Source of the DNA: Candidatus Pacearchaeota archaeon
GTDB taxonomy: Archaea; Nanoarchaeota; Nanoarchaeia; Pacearchaeales; GW2011-AR1
Assembly: GCA_023228245.1 (NCBI GenBank)
Contig: JALOBN010000023.1
Span: 1-38,163, forward strand
Reading direction: 5' to 3'
Length of the DNA: 38,163 nucleotides
Numbering within the stretch: the stretch's first letter is position 1; every line of letters starts with the position of its first letter. The notes beneath the pieces are model-generated. The model saw nothing but the letters and a program-made list of their open reading frames with translations, was not told the DNA's origin and made no database searches. Below, piece by piece: positions 14,392 to 23,102 of the stretch. The translations under genes were made by a program, and so were the position numbers.

Positions 14392-16025
14392 TGCAAGAGA
14401 GATTTTATTTTTACGATGGCACCGATTACCATCGGTTTTTAGGTCGAATCGAATCGCTCAAGCAATATTCTCAGACCCCAATAAAAGCAGATGAAATGGT
14501 CGTCCGGATCGCAAAAGACACGCCCGCACCGGCATTTGAAGAAGTTGTGTTCACTGTTGATGACAGCCACATTTTTCATGGCCTGATCACAAAAATAGAC
14601 GACTTAGGCAACAGTCAAAAACTGACCTGCAAAAGCATGCAGTACCTCTTAGATTATCGGGTTATTCCTTACTACGTATATTACAATGTGGATCTTAATA
14701 CCATTTTCTCATCGAATGTGCCATCTACCGCAATGGGCCTGGGGTTGCTAGTGAATGGGTATATTCCGAATGGCAAATGGACTTATCATAATGCGACAGT
14801 GCGAAAACTCGTAGATGGTGGCCTGAAGTCTTGTTTTGGCAGCAAAGATCTGTATGCCTCTACCAGTTTTCCAAACGCGGGCACAATAGACGACCTCGAC
14901 GGGGTCATCCAGCTCACCGACGCCGGCGCAATACCGACAGCTGACGATACTTACTACCGGACTGTGGATGATCTCTACGTGCTGGTAGGCGATGGCAGCT
15001 ACCGAGAAAATGCCACGGTGATTGTTGCGAAGGACTGGTGCGATACCAGGATAAGATTCCATTCTTGCGACATCGGCACTTACAAGAGCGCCGCGAGTTT
15101 TTCAGTATCAGGGCAGGCATCAAGGATCTTGGATGATCTCGCTCAGAAGCTCGGGCGGGAATGCGAATTTTTGCCGTGGGATGACGGCACCCTGCGCTAC
15201 ATCCTCGCGGATGAGGTACCAGGTCGAAGTTCCGAAGCATCGCCCGTTAGGTCGTATATCGATGGAAAAAATGCCAAAATAACTATCAGTGACGCGAATA
15301 CCCCAGACGTTCACGCGGCGGTCAGTTACAGTTCAAATATCTGTGAAGCTCCGCAAATTCTGACCGACTGGGGGCAAGGCATTCAGCTTTTGAAGTGCTA
15401 CCAAAATCAAGGTTATACGTCGGATGAAGTGTTGCTGTCGCTGCAAGGCATTTTAGATAATAACGAATTGTCTTGTACCGTTGTAACCAGTGAGATGGAT
15501 TATTACCTAAGACCAGGTGATTGGGTGGGCCTCTATAGAGCCGATGTGGGCAACTTCTCACTCCGGGTCAGGGAAAAACAAATCGTGCCCGGCAAGATGA
15601 CTTTGACCTGTGGCAAGAAAATGGCATCGGCATCCACGGTTTTTGGAGCTTATCTCAGGGGAGAAATAAACGATGATAAGCAACCACGATGCATAACCAC
15701 ACTAGGGACTAATACAGAATTTGAAGTTAGTTCTGAAAACTATGCGTTGGGCGGGCTGAAGATCTACTACGAAGAGGCATTCTCAAAAACGGATGATACG
15801 GACGTTGACCCGACTGCGTTTTTCACCTTGGAGATTAACGGGACAGTGGTCCCGCCCGGCAGAATCCTTATGAGCAAAGCGGAATCGGTGAAAATCGACA
15901 TCACCGACTATAGCACCTTGCCCGGCACAAGCACGGTTCTACGGACCATGTACAATTCAACTGGATGGGTTGCCGGAGATCAATACGTGAAGCAGTATCT
16001 AGCAGTACAATTCTTCGCACCATGA
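14391..16025 (+). CDS. Baseplate / tail-tip hub protein, second paralog
   Basis: A 544-residue protein beginning at ATG 14391 (TGATG overlap). It lacks the N-terminal domain of its neighbour but has the same hub core starting at residue 25 (QYSQTPIKADEMVVRIAK), the KSMQYLLDYRV motif, YYLRPGDWVGLYRADVGNFS and the C-terminal LEINGTVVPPGRILMSKAES domain. A 26-bp stretch is identical at 12502-12527 and 14463-14488, suggesting fairly recent duplication or gene conversion. The two proteins may form successive rings at the tail tip. Receptor or enzyme function is not visible. Confidence 0.65.
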   Translation: MQERFYFYDGTDYHRFLGRIESLKQYSQTPIKADEMVVRIAKDTPAPAFEEVVFTVDDSHIFHGLITKIDDLGNSQKLTCKSMQYLLDYRVIPYYVYYNVDLNTIFSSNVPSTAMGLGLLVNGYIPNGKWTYHNATVRKLVDGGLKSCFGSKDLYASTSFPNAGTIDDLDGVIQLTDAGAIPTADDTYYRTVDDLYVLVGDGSYRENATVIVAKDWCDTRIRFHSCDIGTYKSAASFSVSGQASRILDDLAQKLGRECEFLPWDDGTLRYILADEVPGRSSEASPVRSYIDGKNAKITISDANTPDVHAAVSYSSNICEAPQILTDWGQGIQLLKCYQNQGYTSDEVLLSLQGILDNNELSCTVVTSEMDYYLRPGDWVGLYRADVGNFSLRVREKQIVPGKMTLTCGKKMASASTVFGAYLRGEINDDKQPRCITTLGTNTEFEVSSENYALGGLKIYYEEAFSKTDDTDVDPTAFFTLEINGTVVPPGRILMSKAESVKIDITDYSTLPGTSTVLRTMYNSTGWVAGDQYVKQYLAVQFFAP

Positions 16026-16032
16026 GGTGAAT

Positions 16033-17823
16033 ATGCCACAATATGTCAAGTTAGGAACTTTCGACCTAACCGATCACATAGCATCGGAAATTAAACCGTC
16101 AGGTGGTACATGGAAAGCAAAGCAAGATGGCGGTGTGTCCCTGGTCACAAACGCGATAAAAGACACACCATCGGGTGCCTCGTATGCGTTTAAGGTCGTA
16201 TTCGACAATGACAATGACGCAAGTGATTTCTTGAAGTATTGCTTCCCGTATTCTCCTGATAGCCCGGATTTTGATGAGGACGTAGGTGCTGACTTAGATT
16301 TATACGTTAGAAATGCCGACTGGCATTTGAAAGTTTGGTCCGTGATGGTGGTGCCCACCGACCAGAACAACGAACCAACTGATCACACTTTGTATTTCTA
16401 TGATGTCTACTGTTATCTGTATTCTCCGTATTCGGAGGGAAAAATGCAAACTTGGTCAGATTCATCTGACAAAACATTATCTGAAATTGCGGTAACTCCC
16501 GGCGGTGTCGTATATGTGCTCGACATGACTGGCGTTTTGTGGACTATCACAGGCAGTTATTGGGCCGAATTTGCCACCCAACCGACGGTAACTCTTTCAC
16601 GGATAGCAGCCAATGACAATTATATTCTTGGTATCGATGCAAGCGGAAATATGTATCGATACGATGGATCGTGGGCAGTATTAACACCGGGCATTATTGC
16701 ATATGACATATCAATAGCTAGTGATGATACTATCTTTATGGTAGGCCCCTATTATTCTACATATGACAGTTTGTATAAATACAATGGCAGTTCTTGGACT
16801 CGGATAGGATCTTCGTTTACCGCCTGCGCTGGAGAAAATTCAACCGAATGCTGGATAATAACCAAATCCAACGAGCAAATCGAAAAAGTTGTTATCGGTA
16901 CGCCTCATTCTTGGTACACGTTCAACAATACCGAAATGAAGCGCATCGCGGTAGCCAGCGACGGCACTGTTTACGGAATAACGGCGCTCGATGACGCGGT
17001 AAAACTCGTTTATACTACCTATTGGGCATGGGTGTCACTGGAAAAATCTGTGAAAAGTGTATCCTGTAATACGTCCGGTGCATGGTTTGTCGGCATAGAT
17101 GATTTCGCATGGGAATATACGACTGCATGGGCAAAATTCGCTCAACCTGACCATTCTTTGACACATACGTTCAACAATACGAAAGGGCATATCGCCGGAT
17201 ATCCTGTTGTCGAAATAACGTCGTCTAAAGCGGAAAATATAACGCTTGCCATTGACGGCACTTCACTGACAGTAGCTGATGCCACGAATGTTAATGAAGT
17301 GTGGACAGTAGACGGTGGAACGATCACCGAAGTATATGAAGATGTCATTGCTGATGATGCACGTTGGCTGATTGACTGGATAGGAGACGGCCATTATGCG
17401 TCTGAAACAGGAACTATATTGATAGGCGCGGGAGAATCTGCTTATATCCTTTTGAGCGGACCCAACGAAGTAACCCGCCCCATAACAATGACTGCGAATC
17501 TCGAAGCGGGGAACGCGCTTGATGAGATTTATATTCAACTGTCTGCGAATGCAACTGATTGGACTACAGCATTTGATGTCAGTCGGTTTGAATCTGGAGT
17601 CGCTGCGTATGGTTTGCCTGCGATGGGGATGGGGGATGTATATGTGCGGATCAATTGCGTCGTTGGGTGGATAGATATTGATTATGTCAAGTTCGAAGTA
17701 AAACGCAAAGCAGACCCAATGCCATTGATTTCGGCCGGATCGACCAAAACAACGACCATTACAGCAACAGGCGGCGAAATCACTATAGACGGCTCATTTT
17801 CCCCCAAGCGAAACTTGATATGA
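16033..17823 (+). CDS. Tail-tip protein carrying an inserted tectonin-like beta-propeller
   Basis: A 596-residue protein. ATG 16033 is chosen because GAGGTGA lies just upstream; the GTG at 16027 is inside that ribosome site. Residues 1-135 (LGTFDLTDHIASEIKPSGG to CYLYSPYS) and 372-596 match the next gene end to end. Between them, about 138-371, lie six repeats of about 35 residues with the pattern I-A-x-x-x-x-G-x-x-Y-x-I ... Y-x-x-x-x-W-x-x-F, e.g. LSRIAANDNYILGIDASGN and MKRIAVASDGTVYGITALDD. This is the layout of tectonin/tachylectin propellers, which bind sugars. A receptor-binding lectin at the tail tip is the likely role; sugar binding itself is inference. Confidence 0.7.
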   Translation: MPQYVKLGTFDLTDHIASEIKPSGGTWKAKQDGGVSLVTNAIKDTPSGASYAFKVVFDNDNDASDFLKYCFPYSPDSPDFDEDVGADLDLYVRNADWHLKVWSVMVVPTDQNNEPTDHTLYFYDVYCYLYSPYSEGKMQTWSDSSDKTLSEIAVTPGGVVYVLDMTGVLWTITGSYWAEFATQPTVTLSRIAANDNYILGIDASGNMYRYDGSWAVLTPGIIAYDISIASDDTIFMVGPYYSTYDSLYKYNGSSWTRIGSSFTACAGENSTECWIITKSNEQIEKVVIGTPHSWYTFNNTEMKRIAVASDGTVYGITALDDAVKLVYTTYWAWVSLEKSVKSVSCNTSGAWFVGIDDFAWEYTTAWAKFAQPDHSLTHTFNNTKGHIAGYPVVEITSSKAENITLAIDGTSLTVADATNVNEVWTVDGGTITEVYEDVIADDARWLIDWIGDGHYASETGTILIGAGESAYILLSGPNEVTRPITMTANLEAGNALDEIYIQLSANATDWTTAFDVSRFESGVAAYGLPAMGMGDVYVRINCVVGWIDIDYVKFEVKRKADPMPLISAGSTKTTTITATGGEITIDGSFSPKRNLI

Positions 17824-17830
17824 GGTGATC

Positions 17831-19012
17831 ATGGCACAATTCATGCAATTAGGCACATTTGACCTTACAGATCATATTTATGGGGAAATCAAACCCACCG
17901 GCGGCGGCTGGAAGATCAAACAAGACGGGGCTACCTCGTTGTGGACATCAGCACGTAAGGACTCGCCTGATGGGATCAGCTACACGTTCACTGTGGTATT
18001 TGGCGGGGATACTGCTGAGGACGATGCAAGCGACTTCCTGCTGTATTGCGCCCCATATGGCCCGGATGATCCGGATTTCGATGATGATGTCGGGGCAGAT
18101 ATCCCACTCTATATCAGAACCCCCGACTGGTTTTATACTGTTTGGGGGGTGGTCCTCAAGCCAACTGCTCTGAATAAGCAAGTTATGGATTATACGCAGT
18201 ATTGTTATGATGTCACTTGCTACCTATATTCGCCCTATTCATATGCTTTTAGGCCGTTGACTTGGTTGCAATCGGGCATAACCAGCCTACCAGTCACAAA
18301 GAGTATCAGTAACCGCAAAGGTCACATTGCAAGTGCATTTGATAGCTTGGCGGTAACGTGTACTTATAATTCGGCCCATGTGAAAAATTTGGTGCATTCA
18401 ATAGGCAGCACGTCGCTTACGTTGGCTACTGAGGCACTGTCAGATGAGATTTGGGAGCTGAAAGGCAACGAGAACACGCTCCTAGAGAGATACGAAGATC
18501 CGATAACTTCGGGAACGACACATAGCAGAGATGTAACCGGAACTAGTGCCTATTATGATCCTTGGGGGTGCGTGGTACTTTCATCCGGGGAGTCATTTTA
18601 CTACAAGTTATCTGGGCCGAATCCGGCTAGATATCCGGTGAAAATGACCGCTGCATTCTGGTTGAATACATCAGGTGACCTGTGCACGGTAGATGTCTCC
18701 TCTGATGCGGTGTCTTGGACCACCGTATTAACTCAGGCAGATTTCGGTGTTTTAGATCCGGTTGCACATGAATATGCACTATCAGGAACCGAATATATGA
18801 CTGATATATATATCAGATTCAAATGCACCACGGGATCGCCGGTCAATGTCTGCTTAGGATCGATAAAATTCGAAGTAGACCGATGGGTCGAATATGGGGC
18901 CGTACCTCAGATAGCGGCGGGGCAATCCGCAACCGCGACGGTAGATGCAACTACTGGAAGCGAATACTGCAACATATCAGGAAACTTTTATGCCAGGAGA
19001 TTTGCGATATGA
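17831..19012 (+). CDS. Tail-tip protein, paralog without the propeller
   Basis: A 393-residue protein, ATG 17831 after GAGGTGATC. It aligns with the preceding protein through LGTFDLTDHIYGEIKPTGGG, DDASDFLLYC, CYLYSPYS, then directly NRKGHIASAF, YKLSGPNPARYP and the C-terminal AGQSATATVDATTGSEYCNI. The propeller is absent, so this copy probably shows the ancestral architecture. It may build the ring on which the propeller-bearing copy is mounted, or be an alternative adsorption protein. The family resembles siphovirus distal tail components only in position and beta content. Confidence 0.65.
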   Translation: MAQFMQLGTFDLTDHIYGEIKPTGGGWKIKQDGATSLWTSARKDSPDGISYTFTVVFGGDTAEDDASDFLLYCAPYGPDDPDFDDDVGADIPLYIRTPDWFYTVWGVVLKPTALNKQVMDYTQYCYDVTCYLYSPYSYAFRPLTWLQSGITSLPVTKSISNRKGHIASAFDSLAVTCTYNSAHVKNLVHSIGSTSLTLATEALSDEIWELKGNENTLLERYEDPITSGTTHSRDVTGTSAYYDPWGCVVLSSGESFYYKLSGPNPARYPVKMTAAFWLNTSGDLCTVDVSSDAVSWTTVLTQADFGVLDPVAHEYALSGTEYMTDIYIRFKCTTGSPVNVCLGSIKFEVDRWVEYGAVPQIAAGQSATATVDATTGSEYCNISGNFYARRFAI

Positions 19013-19356
19013 CGATTACAAAAATAGATGAAACTGCCGAAGTCGATTGGACGCGGTATCAAGGCGATTCGATGACCATTGAAATCTACGAGGAAGACTC
19101 GAACGGCGATCCGATAGATTACACAGGCGGAACCGTGCGGTTTGCGGTAGGGACAATAAACGAAGCCACGTCTGGGGTCACGGCAGCACATGGAAGCACG
19201 TTGGGCACAATCTCAATTTTTATACCAGATTCGGTCATGGATGACTTGGAAGTCGGAGATTATGACTTGGCGGTGGAGATTTATTTCGCCGCAACAACCA
19301 TCAGGCGAACGCTTTTGACTGGTGCGGTGCACCTCGTCGAGGATGTGAGAACTTGA
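19009..19356 (+). CDS. BppU-N-like baseplate upper protein
   Basis: A 115-residue all-beta protein. ATG 19009 overlaps the previous stop (ATGA). The pattern W-x-x-Y-Q-G-D-S-x-x-I-x-I-Y-E-E-D-x-x-G-x-P-I-D-Y-T-G-G-T-V-R-F followed by VGDYDLAVEIYFAATTIRRT and a final LLTGAVHLVEDV is that of the N-terminal domain of lactococcal-type BppU and similar tail proteins. Such domains connect fibres to the baseplate. A longer reading starting at 18823 lies in the preceding gene and is rejected. Confidence 0.65.
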   Translation: MTITKIDETAEVDWTRYQGDSMTIEIYEEDSNGDPIDYTGGTVRFAVGTINEATSGVTAAHGSTLGTISIFIPDSVMDDLEVGDYDLAVEIYFAATTIRRTLLTGAVHLVEDVRT

Positions 19357-19694
19357 CCGGGAGCGTCGTTACAATTACTGCCGGATCGACTATACACATT
19401 TTGTTGGGTGGGCCGAGTACTGAGCGATTATTGCCGTTGATCCCCGGCAGCTCGAATGCGTATTTCGGCGGGAATGGGGCCTGGCATTATTTTGTTGAGA
19501 ATGAGACCCCGACAGGAACCGTAAATGGCAGCAACAAGACGTTTGTTCTTGCCCACACGCCTATATCTGGCTCGCTGCATCTGGTAGTAGATGGCATTGA
19601 ATTATACGCAACGGATGATTACACACTGTTAACGGCAACATTGACAATGGTGTCCGCACCGGAACTGAGAATAAGAGCATCATATCGATATTAG
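19353..19694 (+). CDS. Small baseplate / fibre-attachment protein
   Basis: A 113-residue beta-rich protein. The only sensible start is TTG 19353, overlapping the previous stop in a TTGA arrangement that mirrors the ATGA overlaps elsewhere. The second half, TPTGTVNGSNKTFVLAHTPI then GSLHLVVDGIELYATDDYTL, is a common phage module found beside tail fibres and baseplate proteins. It is probably part of the tail-tip complex that carries the next two gene products. Confidence 0.6.
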   Translation: MTGSVVTITAGSTIHILLGGPSTERLLPLIPGSSNAYFGGNGAWHYFVENETPTGTVNGSNKTFVLAHTPISGSLHLVVDGIELYATDDYTLLTATLTMVSAPELRIRASYRY

Positions 19695-19704
19695 GAGATA
19701 TTTT

Positions 19705-20436
19705 ATGAAGCTTGTAATATTTCTGATTGTAGCTTTGCTTTTGGGGCAATCGTTGGCTGCTGAAACGAAAATGTTGCCAAGCAAGTTAGACCTTACGAAA
19801 AATTTTGGCGGTCAACTGAAGGGTGTCACAAATGGCACCGGCCAAGACGCTGCCACGGTGAGCCAGACTAATGCGGCGATTGCATCCGCAAACGATTCTC
19901 TGAAAGCTTATGTGGACGCAAACGACACGCTACTCGATGCCGATATTGTCAATGCCAACGCGTCCATGAAGGCTTACGTGGATCTCACTGCACCCACGGC
20001 TGATCAAAAAGCAGCATTGGCAGGAACGTCTGGTGTCCCTCCATCTGATAGCAATAAACTTGTAGATAACTCCGATTCTAGATTATCAGATCCCAGGACA
20101 CCTATAGAACATGATCACACTGACGGACCATTTAGAGTAACTCATGATGGTGGTGCTGAGCAGGCAATCATAACCACTCCTGGGTCGTGCGACATTTTGC
20201 GACTAATAGTCGTGTGCAAGCAGGCGGCCCCAACAAGGACGTTGCAGATTGGGTGGGCCGCAGATCCTGGCGCTTTGATGACCGATGCGGAGGCACCGAA
20301 GCTATTAAATGGCATTTTTTCAATTAGAGATCCTTTGTCCGATCCTCTTACATCAGCAACTGAAATAATTGCAACTGTTGGTGGATCGGGTGATGGAGAA
20401 TGGGATATATATCTGGTTATAGTGAGGTATGCATGA
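19705..20436 (+). CDS. Tail-fibre-like protein with a signal peptide
   Basis: A 243-residue protein. The first 19 residues, MKLVIFLIVALLLGQSLAA, are a textbook Sec signal peptide with an A-x-A type site. Residues 20-95 are Asn/Ala/Thr-rich and repeat SLKAYVDAND / SMKAYVDLTA, a fibre-shaft-like coiled or helical stretch. DSRLSDPRTPIEHDH (about 128-142) is a known motif of phage tail fibres. A beta-rich head domain follows. Fibre proteins normally lack export signals, so either the protein is sent outside the cell or the hydrophobic start anchors it. Ribosome site AGGAG at 19693-19697. It overlaps the next gene by ATGA. Confidence 0.65.
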   Translation: MKLVIFLIVALLLGQSLAAETKMLPSKLDLTKNFGGQLKGVTNGTGQDAATVSQTNAAIASANDSLKAYVDANDTLLDADIVNANASMKAYVDLTAPTADQKAALAGTSGVPPSDSNKLVDNSDSRLSDPRTPIEHDHTDGPFRVTHDGGAEQAIITTPGSCDILRLIVVCKQAAPTRTLQIGWAADPGALMTDAEAPKLLNGIFSIRDPLSDPLTSATEIIATVGGSGDGEWDIYLVIVRYA

Positions 20437-21863
20437 AACTGATTAATATTATTCTGGTGGCATCAGTCTTGATGCTGGTTATGGGAGGCGGTCTCGCCGC
20501 GAAAAGTGGGCCAATAGAGATGAGGGAAGGGGCGAATATCACCCTCGATGGCGGATATATAAACGGGCAATCTACCTCATATGGATATTCTGCTGTGGTA
20601 TTGCAAGATGAAACAAACGTGTGGGCAATAAATGAATCAGGGATGTTAATAGCTGGCCCCACGGCATTAGCAAATTCACAGCTCGTAATACAGGCAGCGC
20701 ATAACAAAAAAGGCAGAATGTATATTACTCCAGGAAAATATCCTATTTCAGTTGGATTGCATCCTGTGAATAATTCGACAATCGAAATGGATGTAAATAC
20801 AACGCTTGTAAATCAGCATGGATCAGAGTCTATTTTCTATATGCTGGACACCAAGCTCGACAATTTTAAAATGGTCGGAGGAAATTTGGTATGTAAACCA
20901 TCTGGAGGCGGGGCTTGGTACTCAGCAGGAGGCGTTAATAATTCGGATTTCATTAGTGTAAATATGTTTGTTCCAAAAGGAACTAGTATTGCTGGGTTTA
21001 TTGCGTTTTTTGACGCATCAGCGGGTGTTGGAAATTCGCACAATATGATCGATGGATGTACTTTCAGAGGCACAACAGGCGGACAGGATCAACTTGGATC
21101 AGGATTTTCAAATACAACCGTTCAAAACTGCAAATTTTATGATGGGGATGGACAGGGAACCGCAAACACAGATTCCCGGTGGTGTAAGTATATAAACAAT
21201 TATTTCTACAATGTGAGCAACCCCATTAGTTTAGAACACGAGACGTATTTTAATATAATTCAAGGGAATCATGCTTATTATTCTGGATCGTACAAAATCG
21301 GGATACCAGAAAATGATGAGCATTCACACTACAACCAAATCAAAGATAACGAAAATTTCTATTCAACATCAACAGGGATTACCATTGGATGTGGCAACGG
21401 TGACATTGTGACCGGGAACACCGTTTACCGTGCGAAGTATGGTGGATTTTATGGAAATATGAAAAATTCCATAATCAGTAACAACGAATTTGTTCAGAAT
21501 AATTGGGGGGCTGGGGCGGTGACAATGGATAGCGTATTAATTGCAGATGGCGGTATCCAGCTTGTAAATTCGAGTTATGAGTGGTATCCCGGAAACAACA
21601 CCGTTTCGAATAATAAGATATGGGCAGATGGCGCGACATGGGTGCATCCATTCACTGGATCGAGTGTGCGCGATTATTCAGGGGGAGTTGCAATAAGTGA
21701 TCCGTATGTATCGGATCTCGTCATGATGAATACAATTCGATTGGCTGGAGATATTTCCTTGATTGATTACATCCAGTATTATGGGAACACATTGGTCCCA
21801 GGTGTGCCGATAATTGCTCATAATTATGGATATAACGCGGGTGGACTTGTTGAGGTAACTTGA
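20433..21863 (+). CDS. Secreted right-handed beta-helix protein (pectate-lyase-like spike)
   Basis: A 476-residue protein from ATG 20433 (GAGGT upstream, ATGA overlap). MKLINIILVASVLMLVMGGG is a signal peptide, probably cut after LAA. The body shows repeated short strands and Asn ladders typical of parallel beta-helices: NSTIEMDVNTTL, DNFKMVGGNL, NTTVQNCKFYDGDG, YINNYFYNVS, NGDIVTGNTVYRAKYG and NSIISNNEFVQNN. Such folds occur in phage tailspikes, polysaccharide lyases and hydrolases, and in archaeal surface proteins. No lyase catalytic residues can be assigned by eye. It ends the tail module and is followed by a strong terminator. It could be a depolymerase on the virion or a surface protein displayed by the infected cell. 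Confidence 0.7.
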   Translation: MKLINIILVASVLMLVMGGGLAAKSGPIEMREGANITLDGGYINGQSTSYGYSAVVLQDETNVWAINESGMLIAGPTALANSQLVIQAAHNKKGRMYITPGKYPISVGLHPVNNSTIEMDVNTTLVNQHGSESIFYMLDTKLDNFKMVGGNLVCKPSGGGAWYSAGGVNNSDFISVNMFVPKGTSIAGFIAFFDASAGVGNSHNMIDGCTFRGTTGGQDQLGSGFSNTTVQNCKFYDGDGQGTANTDSRWCKYINNYFYNVSNPISLEHETYFNIIQGNHAYYSGSYKIGIPENDEHSHYNQIKDNENFYSTSTGITIGCGNGDIVTGNTVYRAKYGGFYGNMKNSIISNNEFVQNNWGAGAVTMDSVLIADGGIQLVNSSYEWYPGNNTVSNNKIWADGATWVHPFTGSSVRDYSGGVAISDPYVSDLVMMNTIRLAGDISLIDYIQYYGNTLVPGVPIIAHNYGYNAGGLVEVT

Positions 21864-21865
21864 TG

Positions 21866-21907
21866 GTAGATGATCCTCTCATCTACTAATTTTTATCGAC
21901 TTTTTTC
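21866..21907 (+). terminator. Terminator of the tail operon
   Basis: GTAGATGA and TCATCTAC form a perfect 8-bp stem (21866-21873 and 21879-21886) with a 5-nt loop, followed by TAATTTTTATC and a second T-run TTTTTT to 21907. T-rich tracts alone end archaeal transcription; the hairpin adds to it. It directly follows the last tail gene. Confidence 0.8.
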
Positions 21908-21923
21908 ATGAGCAAGCATCAGG

Positions 21924-21931
21924 TTTATGTA
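21924..21931 (+). promoter_or_regulatory. TATA-like box for the regulatory operon
   Basis: TTTATGTA centred 27.5 bp before ATG 21955, with no convincing Shine-Dalgarno sequence before the ATG. A leaderless transcript starting at the winged-helix gene is likely. Confidence 0.5.
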
Positions 21932-21954
21932 GCAATAGATCGCATGGGTTATAC

Positions 21955-22221
21955 ATGGATCTTAAAGTACCGAAGCGCGAACGAAAGCGACGCTCGCGGC
22001 TGGAAATGAAAGCCGATATTCTGAGATCGCTGGAACGAGGAGATCTCAATAGATATGAGATATCTAACCTTCAGAATATTTATTCGACTACGGTAAACGA
22101 ATTGTTGGCGGAAATGAAGAAGAATGGTCTGGTATCGCGGGATAACAGATCTTTTAGCATTATGCCCGCTGGCAAAGAGCTATTGAAGATGTTAGCGATA
22201 GTCGAGGAGAAACTTGGATGA
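21955..22221 (+). CDS. Winged-helix transcription regulator
   Basis: An 88-residue protein. A basic N-terminus (KVPKRERKRRSR) leads into a helix-turn-helix (ILRSLERGDLNRYEISNLQN then TTVNELLAEMKKNGLV) and a wing (SRDNRSFSIMPAGKELLKML). This matches the archaeal winged-helix family with the terminal T/P-x-G-x-E-L-L motif. It is the first gene after the tail terminator and is read from a probable leaderless promoter, so it may control the regulatory operon or the switch to late genes. It overlaps the next gene by ATGA. Confidence 0.75.
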   Translation: MDLKVPKRERKRRSRLEMKADILRSLERGDLNRYEISNLQNIYSTTVNELLAEMKKNGLVSRDNRSFSIMPAGKELLKMLAIVEEKLG

Positions 22222-22880
22222 AGATAATTCTAGAGGGGGACGAGGCGCAAGCATACGTCGGGCAAAAAATCGGCGAAGCCATCCTAGAGCAGACTACCAG
22301 GTTCCCGGCCAATATGAAGCCGCCCGAGGGCTGCAAATGGCGGCCTAAACCACTGAGCAAAGAACACAAGGCACTCATATTGGAGCTACATGAATCCGGC
22401 ATGGGTCGGGCTCAGATTGCCCGCGAGTTGGGATTGCCTGGTAGGCAGGTAAGCGGCGTGATACAAGCCTACATCAATTCTAAGAAGGGTGTCTACATGA
22501 CACCGCCACATGTCATAGACTACATAGAAACGGCCAAAATCGAAGGATTGCAGCCCATGAAGCCTCTTATCATGCCAGAGACCAAAAAGCCCGCCATCGA
22601 GGCCACAGGCACCTCTTGCGGCAAGCCATTGACCCGCGACAAGGTAGCCATCGATGGGAAGATGTATTGTGGCCAAGGGTGCGCGCCAAAGAAAGTGCCT
22701 ACCATGATCACCAAGAGGCCAAAGGCACCTAAGAGCAATTCTGCAATAGACAGCCTAATAATCGATGTATCGGCAAAGAACCAAGATCCGTTGGATATCG
22801 CCAATGAGATTAACCGTGTCTTTGGTGGTACATGGATGCCAGGAGATGTGACCAGAAGGCTCAAGGAGCTGAGGACATGA
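22218..22880 (+). CDS. DNA-binding protein with HTH and cysteine motif
   Basis: A 220-residue protein. Residues 46-88 hold a resolvase/Hin-like helix-turn-helix: LSKEHKALILELHESGMG, then RAQIARELGLPGRQVSGVI. A cysteine group follows at C134, C151 and C155 (TSCGKPLT ... YCGQGC), probably metal-binding. The C-terminal 50 residues again look helical and HTH-like (DPLDIANEINRVFGGTWMPG, DVTRRLKEL). No catalytic recombinase domain is present. It is coupled to the winged-helix gene by ATGA and to the next gene by ATGA, so it is likely part of one regulatory unit. Confidence 0.65.
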   Translation: MKIILEGDEAQAYVGQKIGEAILEQTTRFPANMKPPEGCKWRPKPLSKEHKALILELHESGMGRAQIARELGLPGRQVSGVIQAYINSKKGVYMTPPHVIDYIETAKIEGLQPMKPLIMPETKKPAIEATGTSCGKPLTRDKVAIDGKMYCGQGCAPKKVPTMITKRPKAPKSNSAIDSLIIDVSAKNQDPLDIANEINRVFGGTWMPGDVTRRLKELRT

Positions 22881-23017
22881 TTGCCGAAATTATTTCTTGG
22901 TTAGGCGCAACTTCGACCGTATGGGAAATTCCAAATTGGGCAATATTGTTATTTTGCTCATCGATTGGGAGAGAAGCCGTTGTGAAATTTACCTGGAACC
23001 GTGACAGACATGAATGA
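22877..23017 (+). CDS. 46-aa small hydrophobic protein
   Basis: Starts by an ATGA overlap. The middle (WEIPNWAILLFCSSIGREAV) may be a short membrane helix; the C-terminus is basic. Overlap with the next ORF at its 3' end supports coupling. Function unknown. Confidence 0.5.
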   Translation: MIAEIISWLGATSTVWEIPNWAILLFCSSIGREAVVKFTWNRDRHE

Positions 23018-23102
23018 GTATTTCCTTCTCCTATGGGGCATCATGTTGATGTTCCTGGCGATGGTTGGAATAGGCATTGCTGCTTGCAGGAGGATTATAT
23101 GA
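23010..23102 (+). CDS. 30-aa single-helix membrane peptide
   Basis: Nearly the whole product is one transmembrane helix (YFLLLWGIMLMFLAMVGIGI) ending in a basic CRRII tail. It overlaps both neighbours (8 nt and ATGA). Very short, so support comes from its composition and the exact coupling. It might be a toxin-like or membrane-signalling peptide. Confidence 0.45.
   Translation: MNEYFLLLWGIMLMFLAMVGIGIAACRRII

Noticed and set aside
12502..14488. The 26-bp identical block as a mobile or recombination site
   Set aside because: It lies in the same codon frame of two homologous proteins, so shared ancestry explains it.
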